DNA of 64,000 nucleotides from Candidatus Poribacteria bacterium. GTDB lineage: Bacteria; Poribacteria; WGA-4E; WGA-3G. Of this stretch, positions 27,185 through 36,084 are shown one piece after another. Where the stretch lies: assembly GCA_012270865.1 (NCBI GenBank), contig JAAXHL010000132.1:104724-168723 (forward strand). The letters run 5' to 3'. The translations under genes were made by a program, and so were the position numbers. The notes beneath the pieces are model-generated. The model saw only the letters and a program-made list of their open reading frames with translations. It was not told the DNA's origin and did no database searches. Position 1 is the stretch's first letter. The number at the start of each line of letters is the position of its first letter.

Positions 27185-27783
27185 TTCGACTTAGCTTCTT
27201 GAAAATCAAATCTTCTTAAAGAAAATCTGGTCCAGACTTCATCAAGATTATCACCAGGGCCAGAGTTCCCACCGTATGCTACTATATAATTCTCGCCGGT
27301 GGCGATGCGTAATCTATTGGCTATTTCAAAAATATCTTCTACATCCCGTGGACTTTTGGGCTTGGTAACACGGCATTTCAAAACATCGGGCGGTTCAGAG
27401 TATTCATCATACACCAGATAAGGGTAATCTTTTAAAATACGCCTAAGAATACTAGCAGTATCCGGTTCTTGTCCCAATTCTTTCCGGACAATCTTAATAA
27501 TTTCTACTGCTGCCTTTTGCAAAGTCTTCTCCAAGTCCTCACGAGAAATTTCGCCGAGTTCTTTGAGCTCTTCATCCTCAAACGTTGCGGTAAAAGTCCC
27601 CTTGCCCAGATCCATCGGCAAGCCGTTTTCTTGTTCATCGTGTTCCCCGTTTAAAGCGTACCGAACTCTACCGAAGCGAAGAAGCCCATGGCCCTTCCTT
27701 TGGGGTATCTCTATCCTCAGGAACTTGATGAAATCGTTGCCTGGCACCTTTCTCAGGTCAATATTACGAATTTCAAACATCAT
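27181..27783 (-). CDS. unknown partner of the ART-like protein
   Basis: 200 residues, cytoplasmic by appearance, acidic in the middle, with helices ISREDLEKTLQKAAVEIIKI. I recognise no family. AGGAG precedes the first of two adjacent ATGs. It lies eight bases after the ADP-ribosyltransferase-like gene and overlaps the next gene by four bases, so all are co-translated. The order toxin-like gene then small partner would suit an immunity protein or antitoxin, but secreted-protein neighbours would also suit a structural role. Confidence 0.7.
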   Translation of the reverse strand: MMFEIRNIDLRKVPGNDFIKFLRIEIPQRKGHGLLRFGRVRYALNGEHDEQENGLPMDLGKGTFTATFEDEELKELGEISREDLEKTLQKAAVEIIKIVRKELGQEPDTASILRRILKDYPYLVYDEYSEPPDVLKCRVTKPKSPRDVEDIFEIANRLRIATGENYIVAYGGNSGPGDNLDEVWTRFSLRRFDFQEAKSK

Positions 27784-27791
27784 AGTTTCTC

Positions 27792-28349
27792 CTATAAAAG
27801 CGGTAAATCTGACCGAGAGAACTCTACTTCAAAACGGTGCTTCACACAGAACGGTGGGATATAACCGTGAACTAACACTTCTGTATCCCGCTCTGCAAAA
27901 ACTAATGCTATTAATTGCCGTTCAACATCGGGTGAAAAATTTTCCTCCGGATTGGGGGGTTGAGGTGTTTGCCCCCCGAGAAGATCTTCCATATAGTCTA
28001 AGTTCATGATCCCACGTAAGGGTTGTGGTAAGATATGAACAACTTCTTTGGCCGGATCCAACAGATTAAGTCCATGTGGCAGCGAATCATCAATCTCTAT
28101 TTCATAAACGTAGGCGGGTTTATCTGGCACAGGTTCCTGCTTACTACTAAATACCGCATAATGCCACGCCACTGCGTAGGAGCGAGTTAGTGAAATATAA
28201 GGACTATTGGCAGTTCCTGTTGCGATGTGCTCTATGAGTACTTCAGTCGCTGGATGCGTCGCAGGCGACCTTGCCGTAAAACCGACTCGGCGGGAATCGT
28301 GAGTATGCCAATGTGTCCCGATCCCCGCGCCTTTGTAAAATGTAGCCAT
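27792..28349 (-). CDS. ADP-ribosyltransferase-like protein
   Basis: 185 residues, no signal peptide. Three elements fit the R-S-E class of ADP-ribosyltransferases: an N-terminal basic strand FYKGAG followed by RRVGFTARSP, a Ser-containing strand with following helix YISLTRSYAVAWHYA (compare S-T-S...A..YA), and RDTEVLVHGYIPP, like the ExE-VLVxGGIPP segment of toxin ARTs. The exact catalytic Glu is uncertain. It starts two bases after the stop of the upstream secreted-protein gene and has no ribosome site of its own, so it relies on coupling. Could be a toxin, an effector or a regulator of the host cell. Moderate confidence. Confidence 0.55.
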   Translation of the reverse strand: MATFYKGAGIGTHWHTHDSRRVGFTARSPATHPATEVLIEHIATGTANSPYISLTRSYAVAWHYAVFSSKQEPVPDKPAYVYEIEIDDSLPHGLNLLDPAKEVVHILPQPLRGIMNLDYMEDLLGGQTPQPPNPEENFSPDVERQLIALVFAERDTEVLVHGYIPPFCVKHRFEVEFSRSDLPLL

Positions 28350-28351
28350 AA

Positions 28352-29155
28352 CTAACGATGACTCGGCACGCTATGCCGACGTTTCAGATCACCCCAAGCA
28401 ATCGGCAACTTCGCACGCGGTGAGACATCAAACGGCACGAGAATGTCTTCAAAGTACTCATACTGCGCAATCTGTTCGCCATTACCGGCGCAGATACCGA
28501 CGTAAATCCCAACCTCAAGCGGTTCATCGAATTCTTGTTCCGTCTCGCCGACATCAATCCATGCGTCGTTCGCTTCCCGTTTCCACCACGCTGTGAAAGT
28601 GTCGCCCTCACGACGGAGTCGCATGTAAATGTCCATTTCACCTGCCGGGTCTTGGAAATTCGGAGCCGTACCGACGAGCCCCTCACCCGCATCGAACTGC
28701 CGTTTCTGATATTGGATAACAGCGTTATTCCCGTTAGCAGGTCCGCGGCCCCAGAGTTTGAGCGTCACCCATTCACCATCGCGACCCTGACGGTCCTTCG
28801 TTGTCGGCGAGTACGCAGCGATACCCGCAACAACACAGGCATCCGCATAGTCCATGTAAAGATGCGTCTCTACGTCAAAATCACCCCCGTGTTCCTGATA
28901 GAGTCGGTTCGTCGTGTCCGAGGGCCAGAGATTACGGTTCAGTTCACCTGTGACATGCAGCCATCCGGCTTTCGTTTTACCCAGGTCCCAATCCTTCGGT
29001 TCAACGCCTTCTTCGTCAGAAGTCTTCCACTTCCAATTCGGGTTCTTTAAGGCGTTCCCATCAAACGGATCGCCGAGAGAAGGTGCCGCTTCGACAGAAA
29101 ACACACCTAAAAAAATAAAGACCCCAATAAAAAATAAAATAGTTGCTATCTTCAA
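28352..29155 (-). CDS. secreted DUF1349-like beta-sandwich protein, copy 1
   Basis: 267 residues. The start is a TTG at 29153-29155 with GGAGGT five bases upstream, giving the signal peptide MKIATILFFIGVFIFLGVFS. The body (FDVETHLYMDYADACVVAGI, then WVTLKLWGRGPA) resembles the DUF1349/concanavalin-like sandwich used in carbohydrate binding. It ends DVSPRAKLPIAWGDLKRR, one of the six shared tails. Paralogue of 29230-30009, about 50% identical by eye. Second gene of the leftward operon. Confidence 0.82.
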   Translation of the reverse strand: MKIATILFFIGVFIFLGVFSVEAAPSLGDPFDGNALKNPNWKWKTSDEEGVEPKDWDLGKTKAGWLHVTGELNRNLWPSDTTNRLYQEHGGDFDVETHLYMDYADACVVAGIAAYSPTTKDRQGRDGEWVTLKLWGRGPANGNNAVIQYQKRQFDAGEGLVGTAPNFQDPAGEMDIYMRLRREGDTFTAWWKREANDAWIDVGETEQEFDEPLEVGIYVGICAGNGEQIAQYEYFEDILVPFDVSPRAKLPIAWGDLKRRHSVPSHR

Positions 29156-29229
29156 ATGTTACCTCCATAAAATTGCTGGCGGCATAAAAACCGCCAGCAA
29201 CTTAGAGTAGCTGCGAACACCGTTCGCTG

Positions 29230-30009
29230 CTACTGACTTTTCAATTCACCCCATGTGACTGCAAGCCGATCGCGCGGATCAACCGCCGTCGCTGGACTTG
29301 AGGCTTCCCGGAAATAGTCAAATGTGACCGTCATCCTGCCGGTTGCACTTTCACCTTCACAGATACCGACATAAACGCCGACCTCAAGAGGTTCTGCAAG
29401 TTCGTTGGTAACTTGACCCACGGAGACCCAGTCGCCTTCCGCGTTGGGTTTGAACCAAGACGTGTATTCGTCGCCGTCACGCGTAACACGGAGTTCGAGC
29501 GGAATAACACCTTGTTCAGGGTTATAATCGGGTTGTGTACCGACATATCCTAAAGCACCATCATCATTTTGACGACGTTGGTATTGCAGCACCGCATTGT
29601 TGCCTTGTGCAGCACCACGACCCCACAATTTCAAGGTCACCCACTGACCATCACGGTCCTGGTGATCCTTCGTTGTCGCAGAATACACGATAATGCCAGC
29701 AACCGTACAAGCATCCCCGTAATCGACAGTCATTGACGTTTCGATGTCAAACTGATCCTGATCTGTGATCTGATAAAAACGTGTACTGGTATCATCACCC
29801 CACACGTTCTGATCGAAACCCGCTTCGGCAACGAGCATGCCACCTTTCAGTTCCCAAGGACTCTTATCGCCATCTTTGACTTGCCAGAAGGACTGCAGGT
29901 CTTGACCGCTGCCCACGAATTCGTCGCTCGATAAGTTCTGCGCGAAAACGTTGGGAATCAGGCACACAGATAGAAGCAAAATTGCGACCATACAAGTGAT
30001 CTTTTTCAT
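29230..30009 (-). CDS. secreted DUF1349-like beta-sandwich protein, copy 2
   Basis: 259 residues from the ATG at 30007-30009 (AAGGAGAAAGGA upstream); an earlier start is open but would spoil the signal peptide MKKITCMVAILLLSVCLIPN. Core motifs FDIETSMTVDYGDACTVAGI and WVTLKLWGRGAAQGNNAVLQ match copy 1. The C-terminus AVDPRDRLAVTWGELKSQ is another shared tail. First gene of the operon that runs down to 24640. Likely exported carbohydrate-binding or surface protein. Confidence 0.83.
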   Translation of the reverse strand: MKKITCMVAILLLSVCLIPNVFAQNLSSDEFVGSGQDLQSFWQVKDGDKSPWELKGGMLVAEAGFDQNVWGDDTSTRFYQITDQDQFDIETSMTVDYGDACTVAGIIVYSATTKDHQDRDGQWVTLKLWGRGAAQGNNAVLQYQRRQNDDGALGYVGTQPDYNPEQGVIPLELRVTRDGDEYTSWFKPNAEGDWVSVGQVTNELAEPLEVGVYVGICEGESATGRMTVTFDYFREASSPATAVDPRDRLAVTWGELKSQ

Positions 30010-30313
30010 TTTATATCCTTTCTCCTTTTGCGTACAAGACAACACCAATCTGTTTTGCTATTGCCTGTACAAGTGATTAATTTGAATATTTTACTATATC
30101 GCTTAGAAAAATTCAACTTTTTTCCTACTATTTCGTATTTAACAATATGTTAAACGTGAATCAACCTATAGAACGCTTCAATTTTTATTTTTAAACGCAC
30201 GTTATAAAAAAAGATTGCAGTTCTCTTTGCAATTCGCCTTAAGATTATGTTAAAATTCAGAATTAATCGAAATTCAATTGCAATCACACATTATTTCCCT
30301 TTAGGAGGTAAGT
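30010..30313. promoter_or_regulatory. divergent promoter region
   Basis: About 300 AT-rich bases between the leftward secreted-protein operon and the rightward isomerase gene, so promoters for both must lie here. I see no clear operator, riboswitch or sigma-54 site. Confidence 0.5.
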
Positions 30314-31078
30314 ATGAAGGTAGGTATTAGAGACGGAATGTTACCCGTCTCCTTTGAAGAATCGTTTCAGAAAGCAAAAGACATCGGTTTTGATGGTATC
30401 GAACTCTGTATGGGTGTCAATTATCGTGAACACACACTCTGGCAAAAGGGTGGGATTGATAAAGTCAACAGTCTATCAGAAGCTGCAGGCATCGAAGTCG
30501 CTTCACTATCCCCCGGCGGTTTCACGGCTTATTCGTTTATGCATCCGACCGACAGCGTTAGAAGCGAAGGCATCGCCAAACTTCAATATCTCGCAGAAAC
30601 CGCGCCACAACTCGGGGCGCAGGTGATTCTCGTACCCTTTTTCGGAAACGGTCAGATTGAGGACGACCACGTTGACGCACAACGTTTCATAGATGGATTG
30701 AAAGCCGCTGCCGAAACCGCCGAAAAACACGATGTCGCCCTCGCAATCGAATCAACACTCAGCGCAGCACAACACCAGCGAATTATCGACAATGTCGGTT
30801 CATCCGCCGTCGGTGTCTACTACGATATGGGGAACGCCACCGGTTTCGGCTACGACTCACCATCTGAAATTCGGAGCCTCGGAGAATCCATTACACAGAT
30901 GCACATCAAGGACACTGGCGGCAACCACGCCGGCGAAGGCGATGTCGATTTTCCCGCCGTCTTTGAAGCCGCACATGCCGTCGGGTACGATAGCTGGTTC
31001 GTATTAGAAACCCCCGGTAAGGACGACCCCGTCGCCTCCGCTGCCAAAAACCTCAATTTTGTGAGGAACAATTTTTGA
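30314..31078 (+). CDS. sugar phosphate isomerase/epimerase (AP-endonuclease-2-like TIM barrel)
   Basis: 254 residues; AGGAGGT precedes the ATG. The series FDGIELCMG, ALAIESTLS, VGVYYDMGNA, MHIKDTGG and WFVLETPG is the TIM-barrel pattern of hexulose-6-phosphate isomerase and xylose-isomerase-like proteins, with Glu, Asp, His and Glu as likely metal ligands. Cytoplasmic; expected to isomerise or epimerise a keto sugar. Such genes are plentiful in polysaccharide degraders. It stands as a single gene 76 bases before the next pair. Confidence 0.88.
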   Translation: MKVGIRDGMLPVSFEESFQKAKDIGFDGIELCMGVNYREHTLWQKGGIDKVNSLSEAAGIEVASLSPGGFTAYSFMHPTDSVRSEGIAKLQYLAETAPQLGAQVILVPFFGNGQIEDDHVDAQRFIDGLKAAAETAEKHDVALAIESTLSAAQHQRIIDNVGSSAVGVYYDMGNATGFGYDSPSEIRSLGESITQMHIKDTGGNHAGEGDVDFPAVFEAAHAVGYDSWFVLETPGKDDPVASAAKNLNFVRNNF

Positions 31079-31154
31079 GGAAATCACAAAAACGCCTTCT
31101 GTTATCGGAGATTCGTAGTTTCAGTATCGGAACGTCTTATACGGAGGAGTCGGC

Positions 31155-31952
31155 ATGAACAGTCCAAAAACAATAGTTCCACGCTCCGAAAGCAAAAAGC
31201 TGCTGTCCTTACCAACGCGCGAAGCAGAACAACTTTTCCAAAGCTACGGAAAGCAACAGCAATTAGAAATCCTCATTGCGACCCGTAACCCGAAAGCACG
31301 CGAGCAACTCTATTATCTCGTCCCTGATTGCACAGAACTCATTCAGGAAAGCCCAACCGAGGATGTACTCCAAGTTTTGGACACAATGCTCGGCACAGGA
31401 CTCGCCTCGGTACTGCTACCGTGCCTTTCAAACGACCAATTTGAGGAACTACTCGATATCGCCGTCTGGCGCGACGGAAAACTTGACGAAGAATCACTGG
31501 ACCTCTGGCTATTTGAACTCGCTGAGTGTGACCGAGTCGAACTCGGACGGTTCCTCAGAGAATTAGACATCCGTCTACTCGCAGCACTCCTGCACGGACG
31601 CATCAAACTTCAGGGTGAATACGCCGCGCTGCTCCTTGAAAGCGGTTTCTTAGACCCCGCCGCAGACGCAATTGATTACGTTGATGAACGTGCCAGAGCG
31701 ATCTCCAACGCTATCTGGGAAGCCGATTACGAAGTTTTCGAGATGCTTATCAGTGAACTCTTCGCAATTGACACCGAGGGTGATATTGAGGCAGAACTCG
31801 CCGCTATCTTCGATGCCGCACAGGCTGATAGAGCCGAACGCGTCGCCGAACGCGACAAAGAAGCAGGGATTGATGTTACTGAATCCGATCTCATGGAAAA
31901 AGTCGACTTAGATTCGCTCACCTTCGATGAGGACGAACATGACGACGAATAA
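31155..31952 (+). CDS. DUF6178-like protein, N-terminal half
   Basis: 265 residues; GGAGGAG before the ATG. LLSLPTREAEQLFQSYGKQQ, LPCLSNDQFEELLDIAVWRDGKLDEES-like and LWLFELAE segments recall the start of DUF6178 proteins, which are usually about 500-600 residues. Here the frame ends with an acidic tail and the following gene overlaps it by 14 bases, carrying what looks like the rest. The family has no known function. Assignment is from memory of its pattern and is tentative. Confidence 0.6.
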   Translation: MNSPKTIVPRSESKKLLSLPTREAEQLFQSYGKQQQLEILIATRNPKAREQLYYLVPDCTELIQESPTEDVLQVLDTMLGTGLASVLLPCLSNDQFEELLDIAVWRDGKLDEESLDLWLFELAECDRVELGRFLRELDIRLLAALLHGRIKLQGEYAALLLESGFLDPAADAIDYVDERARAISNAIWEADYEVFEMLISELFAIDTEGDIEAELAAIFDAAQADRAERVAERDKEAGIDVTESDLMEKVDLDSLTFDEDEHDDE

Positions 31953-32907
31953 ATTTTCTCTCGTCGCCGAGGCTACCCTCGACGGACGACTGTTCCTCGC
32001 ACGAGCATTGGCACACGGTGATACCTTGAGTCGCATCCCGCGGGAGCAAGTGGATACGATCTATCAGAATATCGCCGCCATCGCTCATAAACTTATCACT
32101 ATGAAAACCGCTGATCTCTCCGACGAATCAGCACTCCGAACGCACATCCAGAACGCCTTTACACTCACCAGTCTCGGATTGGAATACGGCAGTAAAGGTG
32201 ATCTGGATAAAGCCGTTCAACTACTCCATAAAACAAGAGTCGTTAAGTTCTTCCAAATCGGGAACACGCTAATGGAGAGACTTCACGAGAGAGCACGCCA
32301 CCTTTTAGAACACGCTGTGATACGACCCCCCAAAAGAGACGAGGAGAGCCTGCTCGGCACCGACTACACAGATATAGAAATCGAAGGCATCCAAATCTAC
32401 ACGCAAGCCGAACTCGAATTCCTAAAGGCGTTACTAATATATCGGATCACCACACAGACCTTACAGGTAACAATCAGAGATACCGATACCCCGCGCCCGC
32501 TCCTCCACCTCAACGAAGTCGAGATGATTGATCGGCAACTGGCGTGCATTGAGCACCGATGCGATTATGTCAAGGCACTACCCCTCGAAAACCCGTTCGT
32601 CTTGGACCCACCGCTGAGTATCTTTCCGAACCCGATTGAACGACTTACACTCAGTCTGATAGTTAACCTCGTGCTTTATCGAGAGGTCGATTTCGAGATA
32701 GATGAAGACGCAAGGCAGGATTTTTATGAGTTGGCTTATATGGACGGCGAGGTACGAGAATCGTTAAGAGAACAGTTGCTTGACTGGATTACACAATACC
32801 TCGAACAGGCACAACAACCGGAACCTGTGAAAACTTACGCTGTCGCTTATTGGGATGACTGTCTCCGTATGGAGGGACAAGCAGCTACGTCTCAAGGGCA
32901 TCATTGA
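31939..32907 (+). CDS. DUF6178-like protein, C-terminal half
   Basis: 322 residues from the ATG at 31939-31941, which has GAGG six bases upstream; an in-frame ATG twelve bases earlier lacks one. All helical. LTSLGLEYGSKGDLDKAVQL and VVKFFQIGNTLMERL resemble the later half of DUF6178. The gene begins inside the end of the previous gene in another frame, so the two products are made together and probably associate. This looks like a natural gene split rather than an error, because the overlap includes its own ribosome site. Confidence 0.6.
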   Translation: MTTNKFSLVAEATLDGRLFLARALAHGDTLSRIPREQVDTIYQNIAAIAHKLITMKTADLSDESALRTHIQNAFTLTSLGLEYGSKGDLDKAVQLLHKTRVVKFFQIGNTLMERLHERARHLLEHAVIRPPKRDEESLLGTDYTDIEIEGIQIYTQAELEFLKALLIYRITTQTLQVTIRDTDTPRPLLHLNEVEMIDRQLACIEHRCDYVKALPLENPFVLDPPLSIFPNPIERLTLSLIVNLVLYREVDFEIDEDARQDFYELAYMDGEVRESLREQLLDWITQYLEQAQQPEPVKTYAVAYWDDCLRMEGQAATSQGHH

Positions 32908-33575
32908 TCGGAGGAAAATTTTCGTTTGGCATCGGCGATGGCTTGGCGTGCTTTCGGTGTTCCAATATCGTTCAACGCGCGTTCCGCCATCCGGCGAAGA
33001 TCAGGATCCTCCGAATAGAGTGCCTGAATCAGAGAATCAACCGCAGGCGTACCTATCGTAACCAAGGCACGCACAGCAAGGCGACGGACGTTCCATTCTC
33101 GGTCTGTGAGCGTCCGAATCAGCGCAGGCAGAATTGTATCAAGGGGGGCACCGATTTCGCCTAACGCATAAGCCGCATTCAGCCGGATTTCCGACGCGTC
33201 AACACTTAAAGCGTCAATGAGGTACGGCACAGCAGGTTCACCCAAACGCTGGAGTGTAACAGAACCGACAACACGGATATTTTCGTCCGGATCGTTGAGA
33301 ACCGTAATGAGGGCAGGCACAACACGTCCAGCAGGTTCCTTGATTTCGCTAAGTGCCCACGTAGACATCTCGCGAACCCGTGGATTCTCATCGGAGAGTC
33401 CCACAATTAGCGCATCAATCGCCTCGGATCCCATCGCGACCAAGGCTTTAAATGCCCTAATTCTGTGGGAAGCACTCCCCGCACCGAGTTCAGTAACAAG
33501 CGTCTTCGCATGCTCATCCTCGGATTGACATGCCACTAAAGAAAGAAAAATTAGGATTAAGAAAAAACGTTTCAT
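32901..33575 (-). CDS. HEAT-repeat lipoprotein
   Basis: 224 residues from the ATG at 33573-33575, which begins MKRFFLILIFLSLVAC, a lipoprotein signal with Cys16. About five HEAT/PBS-lyase-like repeats follow, for example ALIVGLSDENPRVREMSTWA, PYLIDALSVDASEIRLNAAY and LIRTLTDREWNVRRLAVRAL. It should be a membrane-anchored, outward-facing protein-binding solenoid. It overlaps the convergent DUF6178-like gene by seven bases. Confidence 0.87.
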   Translation of the reverse strand: MKRFFLILIFLSLVACQSEDEHAKTLVTELGAGSASHRIRAFKALVAMGSEAIDALIVGLSDENPRVREMSTWALSEIKEPAGRVVPALITVLNDPDENIRVVGSVTLQRLGEPAVPYLIDALSVDASEIRLNAAYALGEIGAPLDTILPALIRTLTDREWNVRRLAVRALVTIGTPAVDSLIQALYSEDPDLRRMAERALNDIGTPKARQAIADAKRKFSSDQ

Positions 33576-33620
33576 GTACCTAAATATAGCACAACTAAGC
33601 AATATTAAGAAACAAATTTT

Positions 33621-33761
33621 CAGGGCTATTTAGTTCTCGGTTTTTTCGTCCAATTTTGAACACCCAGGGCCGGTAGGTGCGGTTTGGAACCGCACCGGGA
33701 CTGAAAAGAAAATTCAGAAATTTAGAAAATCTGATGATTTGTTTAAAACTAAATCACCCTG
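33621..33761. mobile_element. MITE copy B with target-site duplication
   Basis: Left end CAGGGCTATTTAGTTCTCGG and right end, reversed, CAGGGTGATTTAGTTTTAAA. The bases CAAATTTT lie outside both ends (33613-33620 and 33763-33770). The cargo is the palindrome GGTGCGGTTTGGAACCGCAC at about 33675-33694, unlike the cargo of copies A and C. No coding capacity. Confidence 0.83.
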
Positions 33762-33960
33762 GCAAATTTTAACTTTTAAGGAAGAAAAAAAGGATAGAAG
33801 GGTGGAAGGATGTGGGGCTCCTCCACGTTTCCAATCTTCCTTTCTTCCACTCCTACAATCAAACGAACCGATTTTGCGTAAGTTCTAATTGAAACTTGCT
33901 TACACAATTTTTTAAAGGAGAAGTACGGCTTCGCCACCGTGCGATAACCGTCAACAAAAA

Positions 33961-34503
33961 ATGCAATTAGAGACAGCAACATTCGGAGCAGGCTGTTTTT
34001 GGTGTGTCGAGGCAGTCTTTCAGCAATTGGAAGGCGTTCACGAAGTCGTCTCAGGCTACACCGGCGGCACCACTGTCAACCCGACCTACCAAGAAGTATG
34101 CTCAGAAACGACTGGACACGCTGAGGTGATCCAACTCCAATTCGACCCAACGGTCATCTCTTACGAGGAGCTGTTGGAAGTTTTCTGGCACACACACGAC
34201 GCAACGACACTAAATCGGCAAGGAAATGATGTCGGTACCCAATATCGTTCCGCAATCTTCTACCACACAGAAGAACAACAGCGCATCGCCGAACAATCGA
34301 AAACTGACATGGATAATTCCGATATGTGGGACGCACAGATCGTCACAGAGATTACACCCATCGACATCTTCTATCTAGCCGAAGATTATCACCAAAACTA
34401 CTTCCGCTTGAATTCAAGGCAACCCTATTGTCAATTCGTGATTCACCCGAAAATGCGAAAATTTACAAAAGACTTTAAGGATAAATTGAGAAATGAGCAA
34501 TAA
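33961..34503 (+). CDS. msrA: peptide-methionine (S)-S-oxide reductase
   Basis: 180 residues of the usual MsrA length. FGAGCFWCVEAVF carries the catalytic Cys12 of GCFWC; GYTGGTTVNPTYQEVCS and FWHTHDATTLNRQGNDVGTQ are the standard following blocks, and EDYHQNYF lies near the C-terminus. It reduces the S-epimer of methionine sulfoxide in proteins, protecting from oxidation. No signal peptide, so cytoplasmic. The last 11 bases overlap the start of the membrane-fusion protein gene, so the two are co-transcribed. Confidence 0.96.
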   Translation: MQLETATFGAGCFWCVEAVFQQLEGVHEVVSGYTGGTTVNPTYQEVCSETTGHAEVIQLQFDPTVISYEELLEVFWHTHDATTLNRQGNDVGTQYRSAIFYHTEEQQRIAEQSKTDMDNSDMWDAQIVTEITPIDIFYLAEDYHQNYFRLNSRQPYCQFVIHPKMRKFTKDFKDKLRNEQ

Positions 34504-36067
34504 ATATATTTTGAAACCGTCCATCGCGACCCATCTAAAAGCGCAGCTGCTATGGGTTTTCGTCATCTGCTGCCTCAGTGTTAGTAGTGTAGTCGCACAA
34601 AGCACACCCATAACCGTGTCTACGACGACAGCGAGACGTGGTACCTTTGTCTCAACGAAGGATTACACCGGACATCTACAACCCAACGCCGAAGTGAAGA
34701 TTTTCGCCAATGTTGCCGGTAAAGTTATTTCTCTCGATGCAAAGGTGGGGCAAAGTGTAGCGAAAGGCGACGTGCTTGCACAGAGCGACCCGAAAGAGGC
34801 TACACTCGCTGTCATACGCGCCGAATCCGCATTAAGCAGCGCACAATCCCAACTCACGACAACGGAAGCGAGCGCACAAGCACGTGTTGAATCGCAGTTG
34901 GCGAATGCTCAAGAAACGTTGATGGCAGCACAGGCGAAACTCGTCGAGACAAAATCTCTTGCCGAAATGCGTATCCGTAATCAACTGACACAAGCAGAAA
35001 CAACGTATCAATCGGCAATCGCCTCCATAGAACTTTCAAAAACCAACGCACAACAGGCGTTGGAACGCGCAAAAACGGAACTTGATAAAAATAAACTCGA
35101 TTTCGATCGGACGAAGGCACTTCACGAGAAACAACACGTCAGCGATAGCAACCTTGAGGCAGCGGAGCAACGTTTTAAGGTCTCACAAACCCGTTATGAA
35201 GAGGCTGTCGTCACGGCGGAACAGTTTAAAGAAGGCGCGACACACCCCTCCGTAGAGAAAGCGAAAGCGGAATTGGCTGTCGCTCAGAAGATCGTTGAAA
35301 GTCGCGGTTGGGAACGAGAAATCGCATCCGCAGAATCGGACGTTAATCAGGCGCAAGCGAACCTCAGCACAGCACAAAAACTCGTAAAAGCAAAATCTTG
35401 GGAACGTGAGATTGAAATCGCAAAAGCGGCAGTCAAGCAAGCCACAGAACAACTCAAACTCGTACAGGAACAACTCAGTGACGCCACACTTAAATCGCCG
35501 ATTGACGGTGTCATCGCAACGCAACATTTGAGTGTCGGGGATTACGCACAACTCGTCTCAGCAACCACGGCGAAACCGGTGTTTACAGTCGTCGCAGTCG
35601 ATGTCCTCAAGGCGGAATGGAATATGCCTGCCGGAGACGCGTCCCGTATTAATAACGGTGATCTCGTTTTAATCTCTACGGATTCCAGCATTCGGAACAT
35701 CGTCGGTACGGTCGCTTTCATCAGTCCGACCGTGAACCGCGACAACAATACCGTGCTTGTTCATGCGACAGTACCGAATTCTAAAAACAGTCTCAAACCC
35801 GGCACGGCTATGACGGCTTCCGTCAAAACAGGCGAACGGAAAAATGTCCAACTGCTGCCGTTACGCTCGGTCCTGAATATCCAAAACGGGAGTGGCACTA
35901 TTTTTATCGTTGAAGGCAACCTCGCACGCACAAAACAGATAAACGTCGGTGGCGTTCACAGCGGTGAAATTGAGGTTGCCTCGCAACTCACCAGAGGTAC
36001 ACAAGTGATTGTAGATAATCAACACCGGCTACAAGATGGAACGCAAGTGTCCATCGCGCAGGATTAG
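34493..36067 (+). CDS. RND/HlyD-type periplasmic adaptor protein
   Basis: 524 residues. A signal anchor spans about residues 15-38. FANVAGKVISLDAKVGQSVAKG is the first lipoyl half; a very long coiled-coil hairpin (about 95-340, rich in Ala, Glu, Gln and Lys) follows, and SPIDGVIATQHLSVGDYAQL closes the lipoyl domain, then beta-barrel and membrane-proximal domains. The hairpin is longer than in typical RND adaptors. No pump gene follows: the next gene is convergent. So the adaptor must pair with a transporter encoded elsewhere, or the operon has been truncated. Confidence 0.87.
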   Translation: MSNKYILKPSIATHLKAQLLWVFVICCLSVSSVVAQSTPITVSTTTARRGTFVSTKDYTGHLQPNAEVKIFANVAGKVISLDAKVGQSVAKGDVLAQSDPKEATLAVIRAESALSSAQSQLTTTEASAQARVESQLANAQETLMAAQAKLVETKSLAEMRIRNQLTQAETTYQSAIASIELSKTNAQQALERAKTELDKNKLDFDRTKALHEKQHVSDSNLEAAEQRFKVSQTRYEEAVVTAEQFKEGATHPSVEKAKAELAVAQKIVESRGWEREIASAESDVNQAQANLSTAQKLVKAKSWEREIEIAKAAVKQATEQLKLVQEQLSDATLKSPIDGVIATQHLSVGDYAQLVSATTAKPVFTVVAVDVLKAEWNMPAGDASRINNGDLVLISTDSSIRNIVGTVAFISPTVNRDNNTVLVHATVPNSKNSLKPGTAMTASVKTGERKNVQLLPLRSVLNIQNGSGTIFIVEGNLARTKQINVGGVHSGEIEVASQLTRGTQVIVDNQHRLQDGTQVSIAQD

Positions 36068-36084
36068 ATGTGTAGGCAGAAATG

